A stretch of 64,000 bases of DNA, taken from assembly GCF_034702125.1 (NCBI RefSeq), contig NC_085859.1, positions 5,797,444 through 5,861,443 of the forward strand. The letters are read 5' to 3'. Positions 25,262-44,099 of this stretch are shown piece by piece. Both the position numbers and the translations under genes were made by a program. Origin of the DNA: Engraulis encrasicolus. Its lineage: Eukaryota > Chordata > Actinopteri > Clupeiformes > Engraulidae. Below the pieces are notes generated by a model that was not told where the DNA came from, did not search any database, and saw only the letters and a list, made by a program, of their open reading frames with translations. Position 1 is the first letter of the stretch, and each line of letters begins with the position of its first letter.

Positions 25262-26578
25262 AGGGAACAGGGCCACTGAGGATGCGGTGACCACACCTCT
25301 CCATGCTGCTTAGAGGGGTAACAGGGCTACACAGCTCTCTTAGAGGGGTAACAGGGCTACACAGCTCTCCATGCTGCTTAGAGGGGTAACAGGGCTACAG
25401 TACACAGCTCTCCATGCTGCTTAGAGGGGTAACAGGGCTACACTGCTCTCCATGCTGCTTAGAGGGGTAACAGTGCTACACAGCACAGCTCTCCATGCTG
25501 CTTAGAGGGGTAACAGGGCTACACAGCTCTCCATGCTGCTTAGAGGGGTAACAGGGCTACACAGCTCTCCATGCTGCTTAGAGGGGTAACAGGGCTACAC
25601 AGCTCTCCATGCTGCTTAGAGGGGTAACAGGGCTACAGTACACAGCTCTCCATGCTGCTTAGAGGGGTAACAGGGCTACACAGCTCTCCATGCTGCTTAG
25701 AGGGGTAACAGAGCTACAGTACACAGCTCTCCATGCTGCTTAGAGGGGTAACAGGGCTACACAGCTCTCCATGCTGCTTAGAGGGGTAACAGGGCACAGC
25801 TCTCCATGCTGCTTAGAGGGGTAACAGGGCTACACAGCTCTCCATGCTGCTTAGAGGGGTAACAGGGCTACACAGCTCTCCATGCTGCTTAGAGGGGTAA
25901 CAGGGCTACAGTACACAGGGCTCCATGCTGCTTAGAGGGGTAACAGGGCTACCGCTACACATGCTGCTTAGAGGGGTAACAGGGCTACACAGCTCTCCAT
26001 ACTGCTTAGAGGGGTAACAGGGCTACACAGCTCTCCATGCTGCTTAGAGGGGTAACAGGGCTACACAGCTCTCCGTGCTGCTTAGAGGGGTAACAGGCTA
26101 CACAGCTGTCCATGCTGCTTAGAGGGGTAACAGGGCTACACAGCTCTCCGTGCTGCTTAGAGGGGTAACAGGGCTACACAGCTCTCCATGCTGCTTAGAG
26201 GGGTAACAGTTCTCCATGCTGCTTAGAGGGGTAACAGGGCTACACAGCTCAGCTCTCCATGCTGCTTAGAGGGGTAACAGGGCTACAGAGCTCTCCATGC
26301 TGCTTAGAGGGGTAACAGGGCTACACAGCTCTCCATGCTGCCTAGAGGGGTAACAGGGCTACACAGCTCAGCTCTCCGTGCTGCTTAGAGGGGTAACAGG
26401 GCTACAGAGCTCTCCATGTTGTTTAGAGGGGTAACAGGGCTACACAGCTGTCCATGCTGCTTAGAGGGGTAACAGGGCTACACAGCTGTCCATGCTGCTT
26501 AGAGGGGTAACAGGGCTACACAGCTCTCCATGCTGCTTAGAGGGGTCACAGGGCTACTGAGGATGCAGTGACCACAGC
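25262..26578. repeat. 38-bp minisatellite array (about 30 units)
   Basis: The unit is two blocks, 'agctctccatgctgcttaga' and 'ggggtaacagggctacac'. It repeats head to tail for about 1.3 kb with few substitutions and occasional small length changes (for example extra 'agtac'). The array is bounded on both sides by a related sequence 'ggatgcngtgaccaca', at about 25278 and 26562. The copies are too similar and lack unique spacers, so this is not a CRISPR array. Confidence 0.95.
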
Positions 26579-26589
26579 TCACCTGTCAA

Positions 26590-27660
26590 GGAAATGTTTC
26601 CTTTATGTATAATCAGAGGTGAAAGTAGTGTCCATGACTTACCGGTGCTAGTGCACTACAGATCTCAATTCAGGAGTAGATCCACAATTACGTTGCCTTC
26701 AATGACAATAAACTCCTTGAATCTTGAATCAGGAGTGGACCTATATCGGGTAACTTTGAGCTATATTCTCTTCATATGATATGACACTTGTCTCAAATGG
26801 CAGTGTAGTTGTATGTGTTTTCAACTTATATTGCACACCTTACTTTTTTCCATGTGGGTTTTTGGTCTGCATTAACCCTTTTTTCTTACCGGTACTGCAC
26901 ACCTGCTGTAAATGTTATACCGGTGCTACGCACCCCCTGGCACCCCCTTACTTTCATCACTGTGTATCATTTTGAAACTATAACATACATTTTTTGTTGA
27001 TGTTTAGTTGTTTGTGTTCATGTGCCTGTGGAACTGAGACCATGCCAACCAAGGCAGAATCTGGGGTTACCCTCATGTATAATTTTGAAACTATAATATA
27101 CGTTTTCTTTTTGTTGACATTTTTGTGCTCATGTGCCTGTGGAACTGAGAGAGCAACATGGCATCGTACCAAAGCGTTAAGATAACACGCCGACTTGAAC
27201 CGTCTATCATGTTTGTGCATCGCAATTTGGCAAGTTAGCGCGTGCTCCACAACACTCTGTGACAGGTTAGGTTAGGTTTACAGGTGGTTTTGGTCTGGGT
27301 ACAACTTCGCCACAATTTATCAATTTCCCTGGCTTGTTCTTGCCAAAAGTTAAGTGGCAGAAATGAATGACTGAGGACTGCCCCCTTGCACGTGTGAGGC
27401 ATAAATGCAGTTTCGTTGTGTGCAGTGTTCACTTGTGTGCTGTGGAGTGCTGTGTCACAATGACAATGGGAGTTGGAGTTTCCCAATGGGCTTTCACTTT
27501 TTCACTTTCACAAAAGTGAAGTGACAGAAATGTTGCTTTACTGACAGATGAGATGGTCTTGGTCATGGCACAACAGAACATTTTTGCGTTTAGCAACAGA
27601 AAATTTCTGGGATGATGATGAGGAAATCTGTGCCTACCTGGTTACATGGCAAAAATGCTT
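26590..27660. other. Non-coding stretch with a direct duplication
   Basis: A block containing 'tgtgcctgtggaactgagan' and an upstream 'gaaactataayatac' occurs twice (about 26973-27042 and 27088-27152). No gene is recognised. Confidence 0.5.
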
Positions 27661-27693
27661 CCCTGCAGTTTTATTTTTTCCGACGCGTTGCCA

Positions 27694-27729
27694 CTTGAAA
27701 AAGACTCCTGCGTGAGTCGAAACGCGTCG
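27694..27729 (+). ncRNA. Degenerate hammerhead-like motif
   Basis: A hairpin gactc-ctgcgt-gagtc is followed directly by GAAAC-GC-GTC, the 3' half of a minimal hammerhead (stem II, GAAA, short stem III, GUC). The 5' core reads CTTGAAA instead of CTGATGA, so it should be inactive. Outside it, 'ttttattttttcc' and 'ggaaaaaataaaa' form an inverted pair. Confidence 0.3.
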
Positions 27730-27994
27730 GTGCATGTGGAAAAAATAAAACTTTGAATAGCAGTGTTGGCTGACGTAGATGCGCTGGGTCTAATTTAGAC
27801 GCGCATAGAATCTTCAGGTGGAAGGTGTAGGTTTACGCTCGATTGAACCTGGCTATCAGAACCGGACCGCACAGTGTTAGATCGTGCAAATTCACCACAC
27901 CTGAAAGCAGAATGCACTGGCGTGAAATAAATACGCCTTTACATGATGTCAGACAGGAGAGACATGTCCCAAACCGGGCGCTTAACACATAGAC

Positions 27995-28202
27995 CAGTGG
28001 TTCCCAACCAGGGGTACGTGTACCACTAGGGGTACGCGAGCACACTGAAGGGGGTACTTGGAAAAATGTAATTTTAACAAATGCATGGAGCATAGTCACA
28101 CTGGAANAGGAAAAAATGATGTAAAACACAAGTTAGGGGGTTCTCGTAGCACAGCAAAAAGGCTCGGGGGGTACATGAGACAAAAAAGTTTGGGAAACAC
28201 TG
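27995..28202. mobile_element. hAT MITE with 8-bp target duplication
   Basis: CAGTGGTTCCCAAC at the left and GTTTGGGAAACACTG at the right are typical hAT ends. The 8-bp sequence ACATAGAC flanks both sides (27987-27994 and 28203-28210). It is 208 bp and non-coding, with one ambiguous base at 28087. Confidence 0.92.
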
Positions 28203-28220
28203 ACATAGACACACAGACAC

Positions 28221-28236
28221 ACAAACATTAGACAGA

Positions 28237-28306
<70 letters not shown>
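28221..28306. repeat. (GA)n microsatellite
   Basis: GA dinucleotide repeat. The Ser-Leu frame on the minus strand is an artefact. Confidence 0.95.
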
Positions 28307-28310
<4 letters not shown>

Positions 28311-28729
28311 ATGTTACATCTATACAACCAGAGGACTGCCATTAGAAGAGCTTTTACATATGGAGGGAAGCTGAAATCATGCCAATGTCTTGCGGGCCTA
28401 AGGGCTCATGTTTATTTTATATTTGTATTGTTGTATAATTTAAGCAGAAAGGTCCCATTGAAATGTAATGCAGAATTTTCCAGTTACCCTATTGGGAGTC
28501 TGACAGCATTGCAAATAGCCTGCCACTATGCAACCAGAAATAAATGGAGCTTTGTCTTTTTCATATATTCTGTTTTGTTTGTGTGTGTGTGAGAGAGAGG
28601 GATTTAAAGTATTGACGCAAATTATTCAGTTGTTCATGAGTAGAAACTTTATTACTTGGACATAAGTCATTGACAGCAACGATAAAATCAAAACAGCAAT
28701 CCACCCCCACTACACCAAACTAGAAATAT

Positions 28730-28820
28730 AAATGTCCAAATGTAAAAAGAGGATAACAAATATACCAAACCAGAAATATAAATGTCCAAATGTAAATAGA
28801 ATAGAGGATAACAAACCTAG
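28730..28820. repeat. Short tandem duplication
   Basis: 'agaaatataaatgtccaaat' with a following 'gtaaanagaggataacaaa' occurs twice in a row. The remaining 28307-29200 is AT-rich with no gene seen. Confidence 0.7.
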
Positions 28821-29205
28821 TATAATATCATCAGTGGTGCCCAACTTTGATTGGAATTGATATTAATAATTATAGAAATTGTATATATAACGAACCCTTA
28901 ATAATTAATTAATTAATATTTGTTAGATCCTTCCATCTGTACATAAAATGGGGAATTGCGCAAAAACAAAATATTCGCTGTTAAATCAAATCATTCAGTT
29001 TTTCAAGGCTGGATCATGACTAGAATCATAATAATTAATAATAATTAATGTCATCAATGACTTCAGCTGTAAAAGTAAAACAACAGCCCACCATATAATA
29101 TAACAGTTGGCATTCATATGGAAAGAGAGTAAAAAATTAAAATATATAAGATGAGAGTAAAAAATACAAAAATAGAAGATGAAAGAGTAAAAATATAAGA
29201 CAAGG

Positions 29206-29235
29206 GGCCTCACAACAGCTTCACCGATGATCTAC
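29206..29235 (-). pseudogene. Scrap of a TRIM B30.2 3' end
   Basis: 'ggggcctcacaacagcttca' followed by 'ccgatgatc' matches the last codons and stop of both B30.2 exons (about 4366-4393 and 30587-30612). On the minus strand it reads SSVKLL-stop. It is a third, almost fully lost TRIM copy. Confidence 0.6.
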
Positions 29236-29310
29236 CGTGTATGTATGTGTGTGTGTGTGTGTGTAATATTCAGTAATGCCACCATCAATGATGAGATACT
29301 CTAGTTCTGT

Positions 29311-30108
29311 GTGAAGGCACGCCTACAGGTTCTCCCCACAAAATACAATCTATCCCTCTGGTTTCCATCTATCCACTCCCCCTTATGCATGCTACATGAC
29401 CCACCTCAACATCTGGAGTCAGTAGCCCACATAATGAACAGCTGCCCCTGCTACAAAGGACTGTATACCGCCAGACTGGTGGACCTCATCGCTGCCCAGA
29501 TCCCCTGTGCTCCTCAGGAAGAACATACTCCTGTCAAGCCCCACTGGTTTAACTCACCCACAAACTGCTCTTCAGAAATTGCCAACACAGCAGACATCAT
29601 TTTCATATCAAAAGAGGAAAAAATACCCAGACTCTTTGAAGTAGCCTGTGCCTTTGACCTTGCCTGGTTAACACCAGACCTAATCACAAGTGTCTTTAAG
29701 ATCGAAACGATTGTGTAGAACTAAAGGCAGTATGGGAGTTCCCAGGCCACCTTTGATCTGTTCATGGAGGAATCCTACTGCACAAAAAAACTGAAATACC
29801 ATCGTCTAACAACTGCCATTGAAAGCTGTGGCTATACATGTATCCTCATTGTTCTTGTCTTTGGCAGTCTAGGCCATGCGCATAGGCTGGTGGTCAGTGG
29901 ACTCAACATCAGTGGACTAAGTAAAAGATGGGCCAGACAGCTAGCTAAATACTGCTCAATGTCTGTAGTTATAGGGAGCATGTTCATCTGGAAGAGAAGA
30001 ATGTTTCCTTTATCCTTAATGATGCATTCCCATAACGAGATGTGTTTGTTCGTCAAAAGGTTGTTGGATTATTCATCATATTTGGTTACTATTGATATTT
30101 ACTTGTAA
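29311..30108 (+). pseudogene. Second RLE-type LINE fragment (different family)
   Basis: Two frames in the same phase (29311-29718 and 29764-30108) are separated by in-frame stops (TAG 29716, TAA 29722). The first shows HLESVAHIMNSCP-x-YKGLYTARLVDLI, the end of a degenerate zinc knuckle, then TADIIFISKEEKIPRLFEVA of the nuclease core. The second has SCGYTCILIVLVFGSLGHAH and a C-terminal basic tail. The layout matches R4/Rex6-like elements with restriction-like endonucleases. The family differs from the copy at 759-1862. It ends near 30135 in (TG)n. Confidence 0.65.
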
Positions 30109-30134
30109 TGTATTATCAAATAAAGTACATTACA

Positions 30135-30135
<1 letters not shown>

Positions 30136-30200
<65 letters not shown>

Positions 30201-30207
30201 TGAGAGT

Positions 30208-30271
<64 letters not shown>

Positions 30272-30413
30272 GGGGAGGAGCGTGCTTGTGTGTGTGTGCA
30301 CGTTGTGTGTGTGTGCACGTTGTGTGTGTGTGCACGTTGTGTGTGTGTGCACGTTGTGTGCTTGCTTGCGTGTGTGTGTGGCACTGTGTGCATGCGTGCG
30401 CACCTCTGTAGGG

Positions 30414-30446
<33 letters not shown>

Positions 30447-30498
30447 TATAAGGTGTGTGTCTGAGGAGGGGAAAGTATGTGTGTGGAGGAGCAGAGGA

Positions 30499-30549
<51 letters not shown>

Positions 30550-30558
30550 CCCCCACAT
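30136..30558. repeat. (TG)n / (GA)n compound microsatellite
   Basis: TG and GA dinucleotide runs, with four copies of 'gcacgttgtgtgtgtgt' in the middle (about 30298-30358). It lies just downstream of the TRIM-B stop codon, so it may belong to its 3' flank. Confidence 0.95.
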
Positions 30559-30591
30559 GAGCAGCATTTACCCATTGACCCTGTAGGGGCC

Positions 30592-38049
<7,458 letters not shown>

Positions 38050-38110
38050 TTTCCCAAGTAAACAGAGACAAATGGCACCGACAGCAGCTCCTCAGATACA
38101 ACTTGTTTTG

Positions 38111-38124
38111 AGTTTCGATTTACC
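38111..38124 (-). promoter_or_regulatory. ISRE-like site upstream of TRIM-B
   Basis: On the minus strand the sequence is GGTAAATCGAAACT, which matches the interferon-stimulated response element core GAAANNGAAACT except for one base. It lies about 60-75 bp upstream of the TRIM-B start codon. Interferon control of finTRIMs is known from other fish; here it is only a sequence match. The duplicated flank at 60139-60152 has a mutated version (CGGAACT). Confidence 0.45.
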
Positions 38125-38401
38125 CTCGTGGTGCGCCAAACTTCCTGGATGGGAGTGGCGTATTCGTGGAGTGTTGCTGCTTTCTAGTGGCCATTTTTTG
38201 TAATTACAAGATAGGAAATTACAACTTGCATTACATTACTGTATACCTCTGTATATGGCCTACCTATAAGTTCTCAAGGACGGTGGAGCATGGGAATATG
38301 ACTTAAATTGTCCTGGACTCTTGCCAGCCCTGTCTGGAAAGCAGTGGGGATACTATGAGGGCAAAGAAATCTGAAATGTTCTGCCTTCAGTCTTGGCAGT
38401 G

Positions 38402-38542
<141 letters not shown>

Positions 38543-38741
38543 GTGTTAAAATGTGACTGAAAACAGAAGTGTGTGTGTGTGAGTGTGTGAGTGTGAGTGA
38601 GTCTACATGTATGTGGCTACTGAACATCCAGAGAGAGGTGGTGGTGGTGTGCAGGGAAGCTGACATGGGGTGGGGGTGGGGGTGGGGGGAGGGGGGGGGG
38701 ACAAAGGGGTCAGTTGTCCCAGGCCCAGGGAGATGGGGGGG

Positions 38742-39182
38742 TGTGACGCCCCTAGAGGGCGTCGTGTCCTCCCTAGTACTGCCCGTTATGGTTTTTCCCT
38801 GCAGGTGCGCTGAATTATGAGCTGCCGATTGCCACTCATTGCCGATTGTCTGCTCATTCGCTGAAAGGGCTCACCTGATCCCTTTAAAACCCAGGTGTCT
38901 TTCTGTCCAAAGCAGAGCAGCGAATTCTGAGCTTGAGACTCTGTTAAATCCTGGGTTGCTTGCCCCTCGTGGGCCTTAAGACCCCCACACTGCTCCTTCT
39001 GTTGGTTTTGTTTGTTTGTTTGTTTGGTTGGTTTGTTGGTGCGCTGATTTGGTTTGGCTGCGTTGGATGTGTCATGTTGGCGCATTGTTTGAACTCTAAT
39101 TTTGTTGTAAAATAAACATGACCAAAGATTTGTACATCTGACTCTGTCCTCCTTAATGTTATGTCTCCTTGAGAGCGTAACA
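38742..39182 (+). repeat. 5' long terminal repeat
   Basis: It begins TGTGACGCCCCTAGAGGGCG and ends GAGAGCGTAACA (TG...CA). It is repeated at 46085-46504 with few differences, mainly two short deletions in the second copy. It contains 'aataaa' near 39111. Confidence 0.95.
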
Positions 39183-39193
39183 TGGGGGCTCGT
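39183..39193 (+). other. Primer-binding site of the LTR element
   Basis: TGGGGGCTCGT starts directly after the 5' LTR. It matches the first bases of a tRNA-Pro type primer-binding site. Confidence 0.65.
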
Positions 39194-39835
39194 TAAACCA
39201 CTGCCTTTACTTTGGAATTCGGTTGTACCACTGGATTTCCTTAGGAGTCTATTTGGCTACTTTGTATGATGGAGGATGGAGTTGGTCATTATTGCGCAGC
39301 TGTAATATGTTTTCGTTGATTTTCGTTGTTTGTTAGTTATTTGAAATAGGCTATTTGTTAGTTCTTTTTCAACTTAATTTGTTAGTGGTTCAATTTTCTG
39401 TTTGTAGTTTGCTGTTTCGGTTGTTAAAGTAGCCTATTTAATGCTGATAGTTTTTTTTGTTACTTGTGTGCCAGTAGTCTAGGCTGCATTCCTTTCCTTG
39501 CCCTTGGTAGGCTCAGTGTATGCCCTCGGGTGTGCAACTTTTTTGTTTTTGTGACGGTACGGGGCTTGGTAGCAGTTGTCTCGGGGGCACTTCCGAGGTC
39601 CGTTGCGCTGTTATCCATTGGCGGTTCATATGGACCTGCGGGCTCAGTGCTTAAAATCCCCAGCCTACGCCGTCTGAAGACCAGGGTCAACGAGTTGGTG
39701 GGGTGTATGGGTTTAGCAGGGCATTCATGATCAATTTAGGAAACTGTAGCCTCATTCTACTGGTCCACATTTGGTATTTGTATTTGTTTATTGAGTCCTG
39801 TGTTTATTTTCGTGGATTAGCCTATTGTTTGCGCC

Positions 39836-41818
39836 ATGGTTGATGCAAGTGTGTCTAGTTTTGTGAATTATCCACCTATTCTGTCTCCTGTTGGCTTGTC
39901 TTTTGAGGAGCAGAAAGCTCTATCACTTTATCAACATGAGACCGAGTTGATGCGGCTACGTTTGATTAAAGAGTCCGGCGAAATATCAAACCAGTTGGAT
40001 AAAGTTAAAGAGCGCATCGCATTTACAAGGGAGGGGGAAATGTCGGGTCTGCTTAATCCAGCTGCAGCCAAAGCCACTACAACTACGTTGAGTGTGGCCA
40101 AAAATCTCTGTTTAGTTCCGAAATTCGATGAGCATAACGTTGATGTCTTTTTTCAACTTTTCGAACAGATGGCAGATGCTCATGACTGGTCAGATGTGGA
40201 AAGGATATTGTTGCTGCAATGCGTTTTGACAGGTCGAGCTCAGCGCGCGTATTGCGACCTGTCTGGTTCCGACAGACAAAATTATGAAAAAGTGAAATTG
40301 TCTGTTTTGAAGGCATATGAGCTTGCGCCAGAGACATACAGATACAATTTTCGTGCCATGCAGAGGGCATCTGATCAGTCTAATATGGCGTTTGCACGTG
40401 AATTAAAATTGCAATTTGATCGGTGGAGAAAGTCCGCTAATATTCAGTCACTTGATCAATTAGTCGAGTTAATGATGTTGGAGCAATTTAAACAGACCCT
40501 CTCTGAGGAGGCTGCTGTTTTTCTTATGGGGCGTGGGGTCGAAACTACCTTACAGGCTGCTGCACTGGTTGATGAATGGGAGATTACGCAACGCTCTCCT
40601 GTCGGTGTGTGGGCCGTGGGGTCTCCAAGTTCAAAATATGAATCACACAACGTAGACTCTATTCGCAACCAAGGTTCTCACATGAATGCAGACATGTCCA
40701 AGCTCATGTGTAACTACTGCAAGGAGCATGGACACTGGAAAAGATACTGCCCGTTGTTAAAAGCAAAAGGAAGAGTTTACTCTGCTAGGCCACCCGTCCA
40801 GGCAACTACTGTGCTCGTGACCCCTGTTTCAATAACTGAGGACATGCCTGTATCTGCGTCTGTATTTGTTGGGGAGGGAGACGAGGCTCTCCAGCCGTTA
40901 ATCACAAATGGCTCTGTATCGTTAACTGGTACTGCTGATGCCAAGATTCCTGAGAGGATCTCGTCAGACACAGGCTCATGTAATTCTTTCATTGGAGAGT
41001 CTGTGCACTCCATTCCCACTGATACCAGTTTGGATAAATCTTTACTGGCTCATGACGTAGGCCTGAATACTCAGTCAGTACCGCTGTGTAGTGCGCGCCA
41101 GGGGAGTGTGCAGGGTGATGCTGGGCTCGCAGTTCGAACCGATATACCCGTTTGTGATAGTTTGTTGGTGAATAATCTGGTAGAGGAAAATATTTTTGCT
41201 GAACCTGATGAATTATTGGTAGTAAGTAGCCAATCTTCTGCTGACGTTAGCAGCGAGATATTTCGTCCATGTAACCCTAGTACATGCTCCAGGACGCGCT
41301 CTGCAAGCGAAAGTGCTGAGCGTAGAGCGTTGTCCGTTAAATTGGAAGAAACTCGCTCACCCACTGATGGCTCATCCATCTCGAGTGTCTCTTATCCGAT
41401 GGTGGCAGCGCCGGATAAACACGATAAAACAGTCGATGATTGCGATTCGCCGCATTGGGAAACTTTAGTTATCTTAGGAAATGTTTGGAAATTGCCCATT
41501 ACTCAACATGTTAACCAACGTTTTCTAATTGAGTTTGCCTGTTTTTTGTACATGTGTGCTTGTTTCTGTTCAGTAGGAAATGATGCCTCCAGCCTCATGG
41601 TGTGGGTGCTCGCTACATTTGTAGTCCAGCAAAGCTCCTGCATGCTCCACGGGGTGTGGGGCCATTTCATAGGCCTACTGGATGAATTGGGAATTTGGGG
41701 TTTGACAAATAACATTGACTGTGTTCCATTTGGATATATTTTTGATTCATATGTGCCGTGTTGCAGAAACTTAACCTGGCTCTCACTCAGATGGATTGTC
41801 ATCCATCTGGAATTATGA
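39836..41818 (+). CDS. Gag-protease polyprotein of an LTR retrotransposon (Gmr1/gypsy-like)
   Basis: The frame of 660 residues begins 653 bp after the 5' LTR. Residues about 80-255 form a SCAN-like retrotransposon capsid domain (VPKFDEHNVDVFFQLFEQMA; LLQCVLTGRAQRAY). A CCHC knuckle follows (CNYCKEHGHWKRYC, about residue 291). Then comes an aspartic-protease-like region with DTGS near 378 (SSDTGSCNSFIGESV) and a later NNLVEENIFAEP block that fits the usual 'GNDLAG' strand. The product would assemble particles packaging the element's RNA. No reverse transcriptase or integrase follows. The last 15 residues come from a MITE end at 41772. The SCAN-like Gag points to Gmr1-like elements, which is from general knowledge. 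Confidence 0.8.
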   Translation: MVDASVSSFVNYPPILSPVGLSFEEQKALSLYQHETELMRLRLIKESGEISNQLDKVKERIAFTREGEMSGLLNPAAAKATTTTLSVAKNLCLVPKFDEHNVDVFFQLFEQMADAHDWSDVERILLLQCVLTGRAQRAYCDLSGSDRQNYEKVKLSVLKAYELAPETYRYNFRAMQRASDQSNMAFARELKLQFDRWRKSANIQSLDQLVELMMLEQFKQTLSEEAAVFLMGRGVETTLQAAALVDEWEITQRSPVGVWAVGSPSSKYESHNVDSIRNQGSHMNADMSKLMCNYCKEHGHWKRYCPLLKAKGRVYSARPPVQATTVLVTPVSITEDMPVSASVFVGEGDEALQPLITNGSVSLTGTADAKIPERISSDTGSCNSFIGESVHSIPTDTSLDKSLLAHDVGLNTQSVPLCSARQGSVQGDAGLAVRTDIPVCDSLLVNNLVEENIFAEPDELLVVSSQSSADVSSEIFRPCNPSTCSRTRSASESAERRALSVKLEETRSPTDGSSISSVSYPMVAAPDKHDKTVDDCDSPHWETLVILGNVWKLPITQHVNQRFLIEFACFLYMCACFCSVGNDASSLMVWVLATFVVQQSSCMLHGVWGHFIGLLDELGIWGLTNNIDCVPFGYIFDSYVPCCRNLTWLSLRWIVIHLEL

Positions 41819-42219
41819 TGGTAACCTTGCTGTTCTAGCCCGTGGGTGTATTCAAAAAAAGCTCGAACGTGATTGGAGACAGTGACGTACTACTTCAACC
41901 AGTCAGATCGAAGCGGCCCGTGACGTAGTTTTCAGCGACGCGAGATAGAAGCCACAACAGAGCAGTTAGCATGTTGACAGTAGTCCCAGCCCAGCTAGCA
42001 TGTGTATAGTGGATCATTGTTGGCGTTTGAACGGCAAGCCGCCTGTGGTATGCCGCCTGTGGTATGCCACCTGTGTCCGACATCGGACCACTGACGGTTA
42101 CAAAACACACAAGGCATCGGTGGATTTTGGTTGGCAATCCGACATAGTGCACGAGTACTCTGCAGGGTCCAAACAGCGGCATGCTAGCTGACAATCCATC
42201 TGCGTAAGAGCCAGGTTAC
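41772..42219. mobile_element. TIR MITE at the end of the Gag-protease frame
   Basis: 'taacctggctctcactcaga' with 'tggattgtca' at the left is inverted at 42189-42218 ('tgacaatccatctgcgtaag' with 'agccaggtta'). The insert is about 450 bp and contains 'gtgtattcaaaaaaagctcg', with no transposase. Confidence 0.75.
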
Positions 42220-42242
42220 ATGCTACCAGCCCCTAGCACCAA

Positions 42243-43022
42243 TGGAGGAGGACCGCCTACTCATTTGGTGCCAGCATCGTTTGCATCAGATAAATCACAA
42301 CAAAGATATGGTAAGTTAGATGTCTTGAAATGGCTATATTTTCTTTTAGTGAACACATCATGGGCATGGGTTTGTCCGTTTCTGACGGGGTGATAAATAT
42401 TGCAGACAAAATGGACGTCTGCTTGCCTGCACAACCAATGTGACATATATTGATGAATAAAACTTAATCAAGTATGTGTATTTCGCTGAAAATGATTGAC
42501 CAGCGATAAAATGTTATTCAGACAAAATTGCCAGCCATATGAAAACAATGCAGCCTCAACAGCATGCAGTTGCTACTAGCATTATTGGTTGTGTTCTGGT
42601 CACCGTTAGGCATGCCAATTTACCTATGATAATACAGTAAACCGTTTACAGTCCCATACGTTTTGTATATCCTACCATGAGAGAAATATACACCAGGATT
42701 GCATTAACTACTCCCGGTGTGCACGATTAACTTCGGGTCTGATTAACTTGGATGGCATAAAGAGCTGTTCACGTCAGACGAGACAGGATGGGGCGTCTTG
42801 AGTTCTATTATACACTTTGGAAACTGCATTACGGTTCGACGAGAGGAGCATGCCGTCGCACTTTTGCCGTTGTTATTGTGCGCGATTGTATTCTCAAACA
42901 CTTCAGCTGTGGTCAATTCAAATAGTCGATTCGTGAGTGTGCTAAGCACTTCGATAAGTTGTAGGTGACCATCCCTAGTTGATCGGACGACCCAAAGTTA
43001 ATCGTGCTCACCGTCATAAGCT

Positions 43023-43081
<59 letters not shown>

Positions 43082-44095
43082 TGTGCCATTGTGAATTGTT
43101 CAATGGTGATGTCTTTTCTCGCTCTCTCTCTCCATTATTAGGTGACCCAAGACCCACGGTTATATAAGGTATGTCTGATTTATTACATCCATTGCTAGGT
43201 CAGAGGCAAAGAGTACATTACTGAAGCAAGCAAAGCCGTATTGTTAAGGGGTGTAAAACCCATTTGTGTAAACAATTAGTTTTTTTTCATCGGGGTGGGG
43301 ATGTGAAATGACTGAGAACCTATTATCAAGGTAAATAGGACCCTTGCTGACCTCACCTGTACCTGTGCCCTCGGAAGGTATCCAATGTTACAGGTTTGAA
43401 TTCTTAGTAAGAGTAACTGAAAAGTATATGTGCTGTCCTGCACCACTATCCACCTAAACCTACATTAATTTCTCAAGAGACTGTACTCCTCATAACATTA
43501 CAGTTGACAGACGCTTTTGATCAAAGTGATGTACAAGGGCAGTAATGCAAAATGTGGGTGGAAAATACTCTGTACACAGAGTAAGTAGCATACACTGTTG
43601 TTAATGAACTTTAAGTCACCTAGAAATATTTTAAAATGTGTTGCAATCAATTCCCGTGTTGTTTTTGTTCAAAACCTTGTATGCACATAACCTTCTGAAA
43701 TGTTTGTCTAATATACTTCTATACTTCCTTTGTCTGTGTCTGACGCCAGGAGGTGTATGAAGAAACGACAGCATAGAGGACCCAGCACATCCCCTCACAG
43801 ATTCCATGCCTTTCAAAATATTAAAACAAGATTTCAAGGCATTTTCCTTAAAGAACTTGCAACATTTCAGGAGTGCGTCACCATTTGGGTTTTCATTTTG
43901 TACAATACATCACCTAACACCAAGAACGCTACATTTTGTAAGCTATGTTTCTTGCATTGCCAGTAACCAATATTTAAAAGAAAAAAGAATGTGTATATAT
44001 AAATTGATATCTTATTTGTCATTATTTACCCTTTCATTACTGTACATTGAAAAAAAATAGACAGCGTTTTCTTTTCACAATAAAATTGTATTTAC
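42243..44095 (+). CDS. Possible three-exon small protein inside the LTR element (low confidence)
   Basis: An ATG at 42243 opens MEEDRLLIWCQHRLHQINH up to a gtaagt donor at 42312. A 27-bp exon after ccattattag (about 43141-43167, VTQDPRLYK) ends at gtatgt. A third piece after gacgccag at about 43750 reads EVYEETTA and stop. Phases agree and give about 40 residues; AATAAA lies at 44079. I recognise no domain. The exons may belong to a longer unseen gene, or be chance. It matters because introns would not survive in a retrotransposed body, so this segment must be a later insertion. Confidence 0.25.
43025..43078. repeat. (CA)n microsatellite
   Basis: CA dinucleotide repeat. Confidence 0.95.
43490..43545. 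repeat. SINE tail fragment
   Basis: 'cattacagttgacagacgct' and 'tttgatcaaagtgatgtaca' resemble the shared tail of fish SINEs, as seen at 10118-10343. Confidence 0.5.
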
Positions 44096-44099
44096 ATAT

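Noticed and set aside
25262..26578. Repeat array considered as a CRISPR-like array
   Set aside because: Units are contiguous and nearly identical with no unique spacers, and the genome is a vertebrate; it is a minisatellite.
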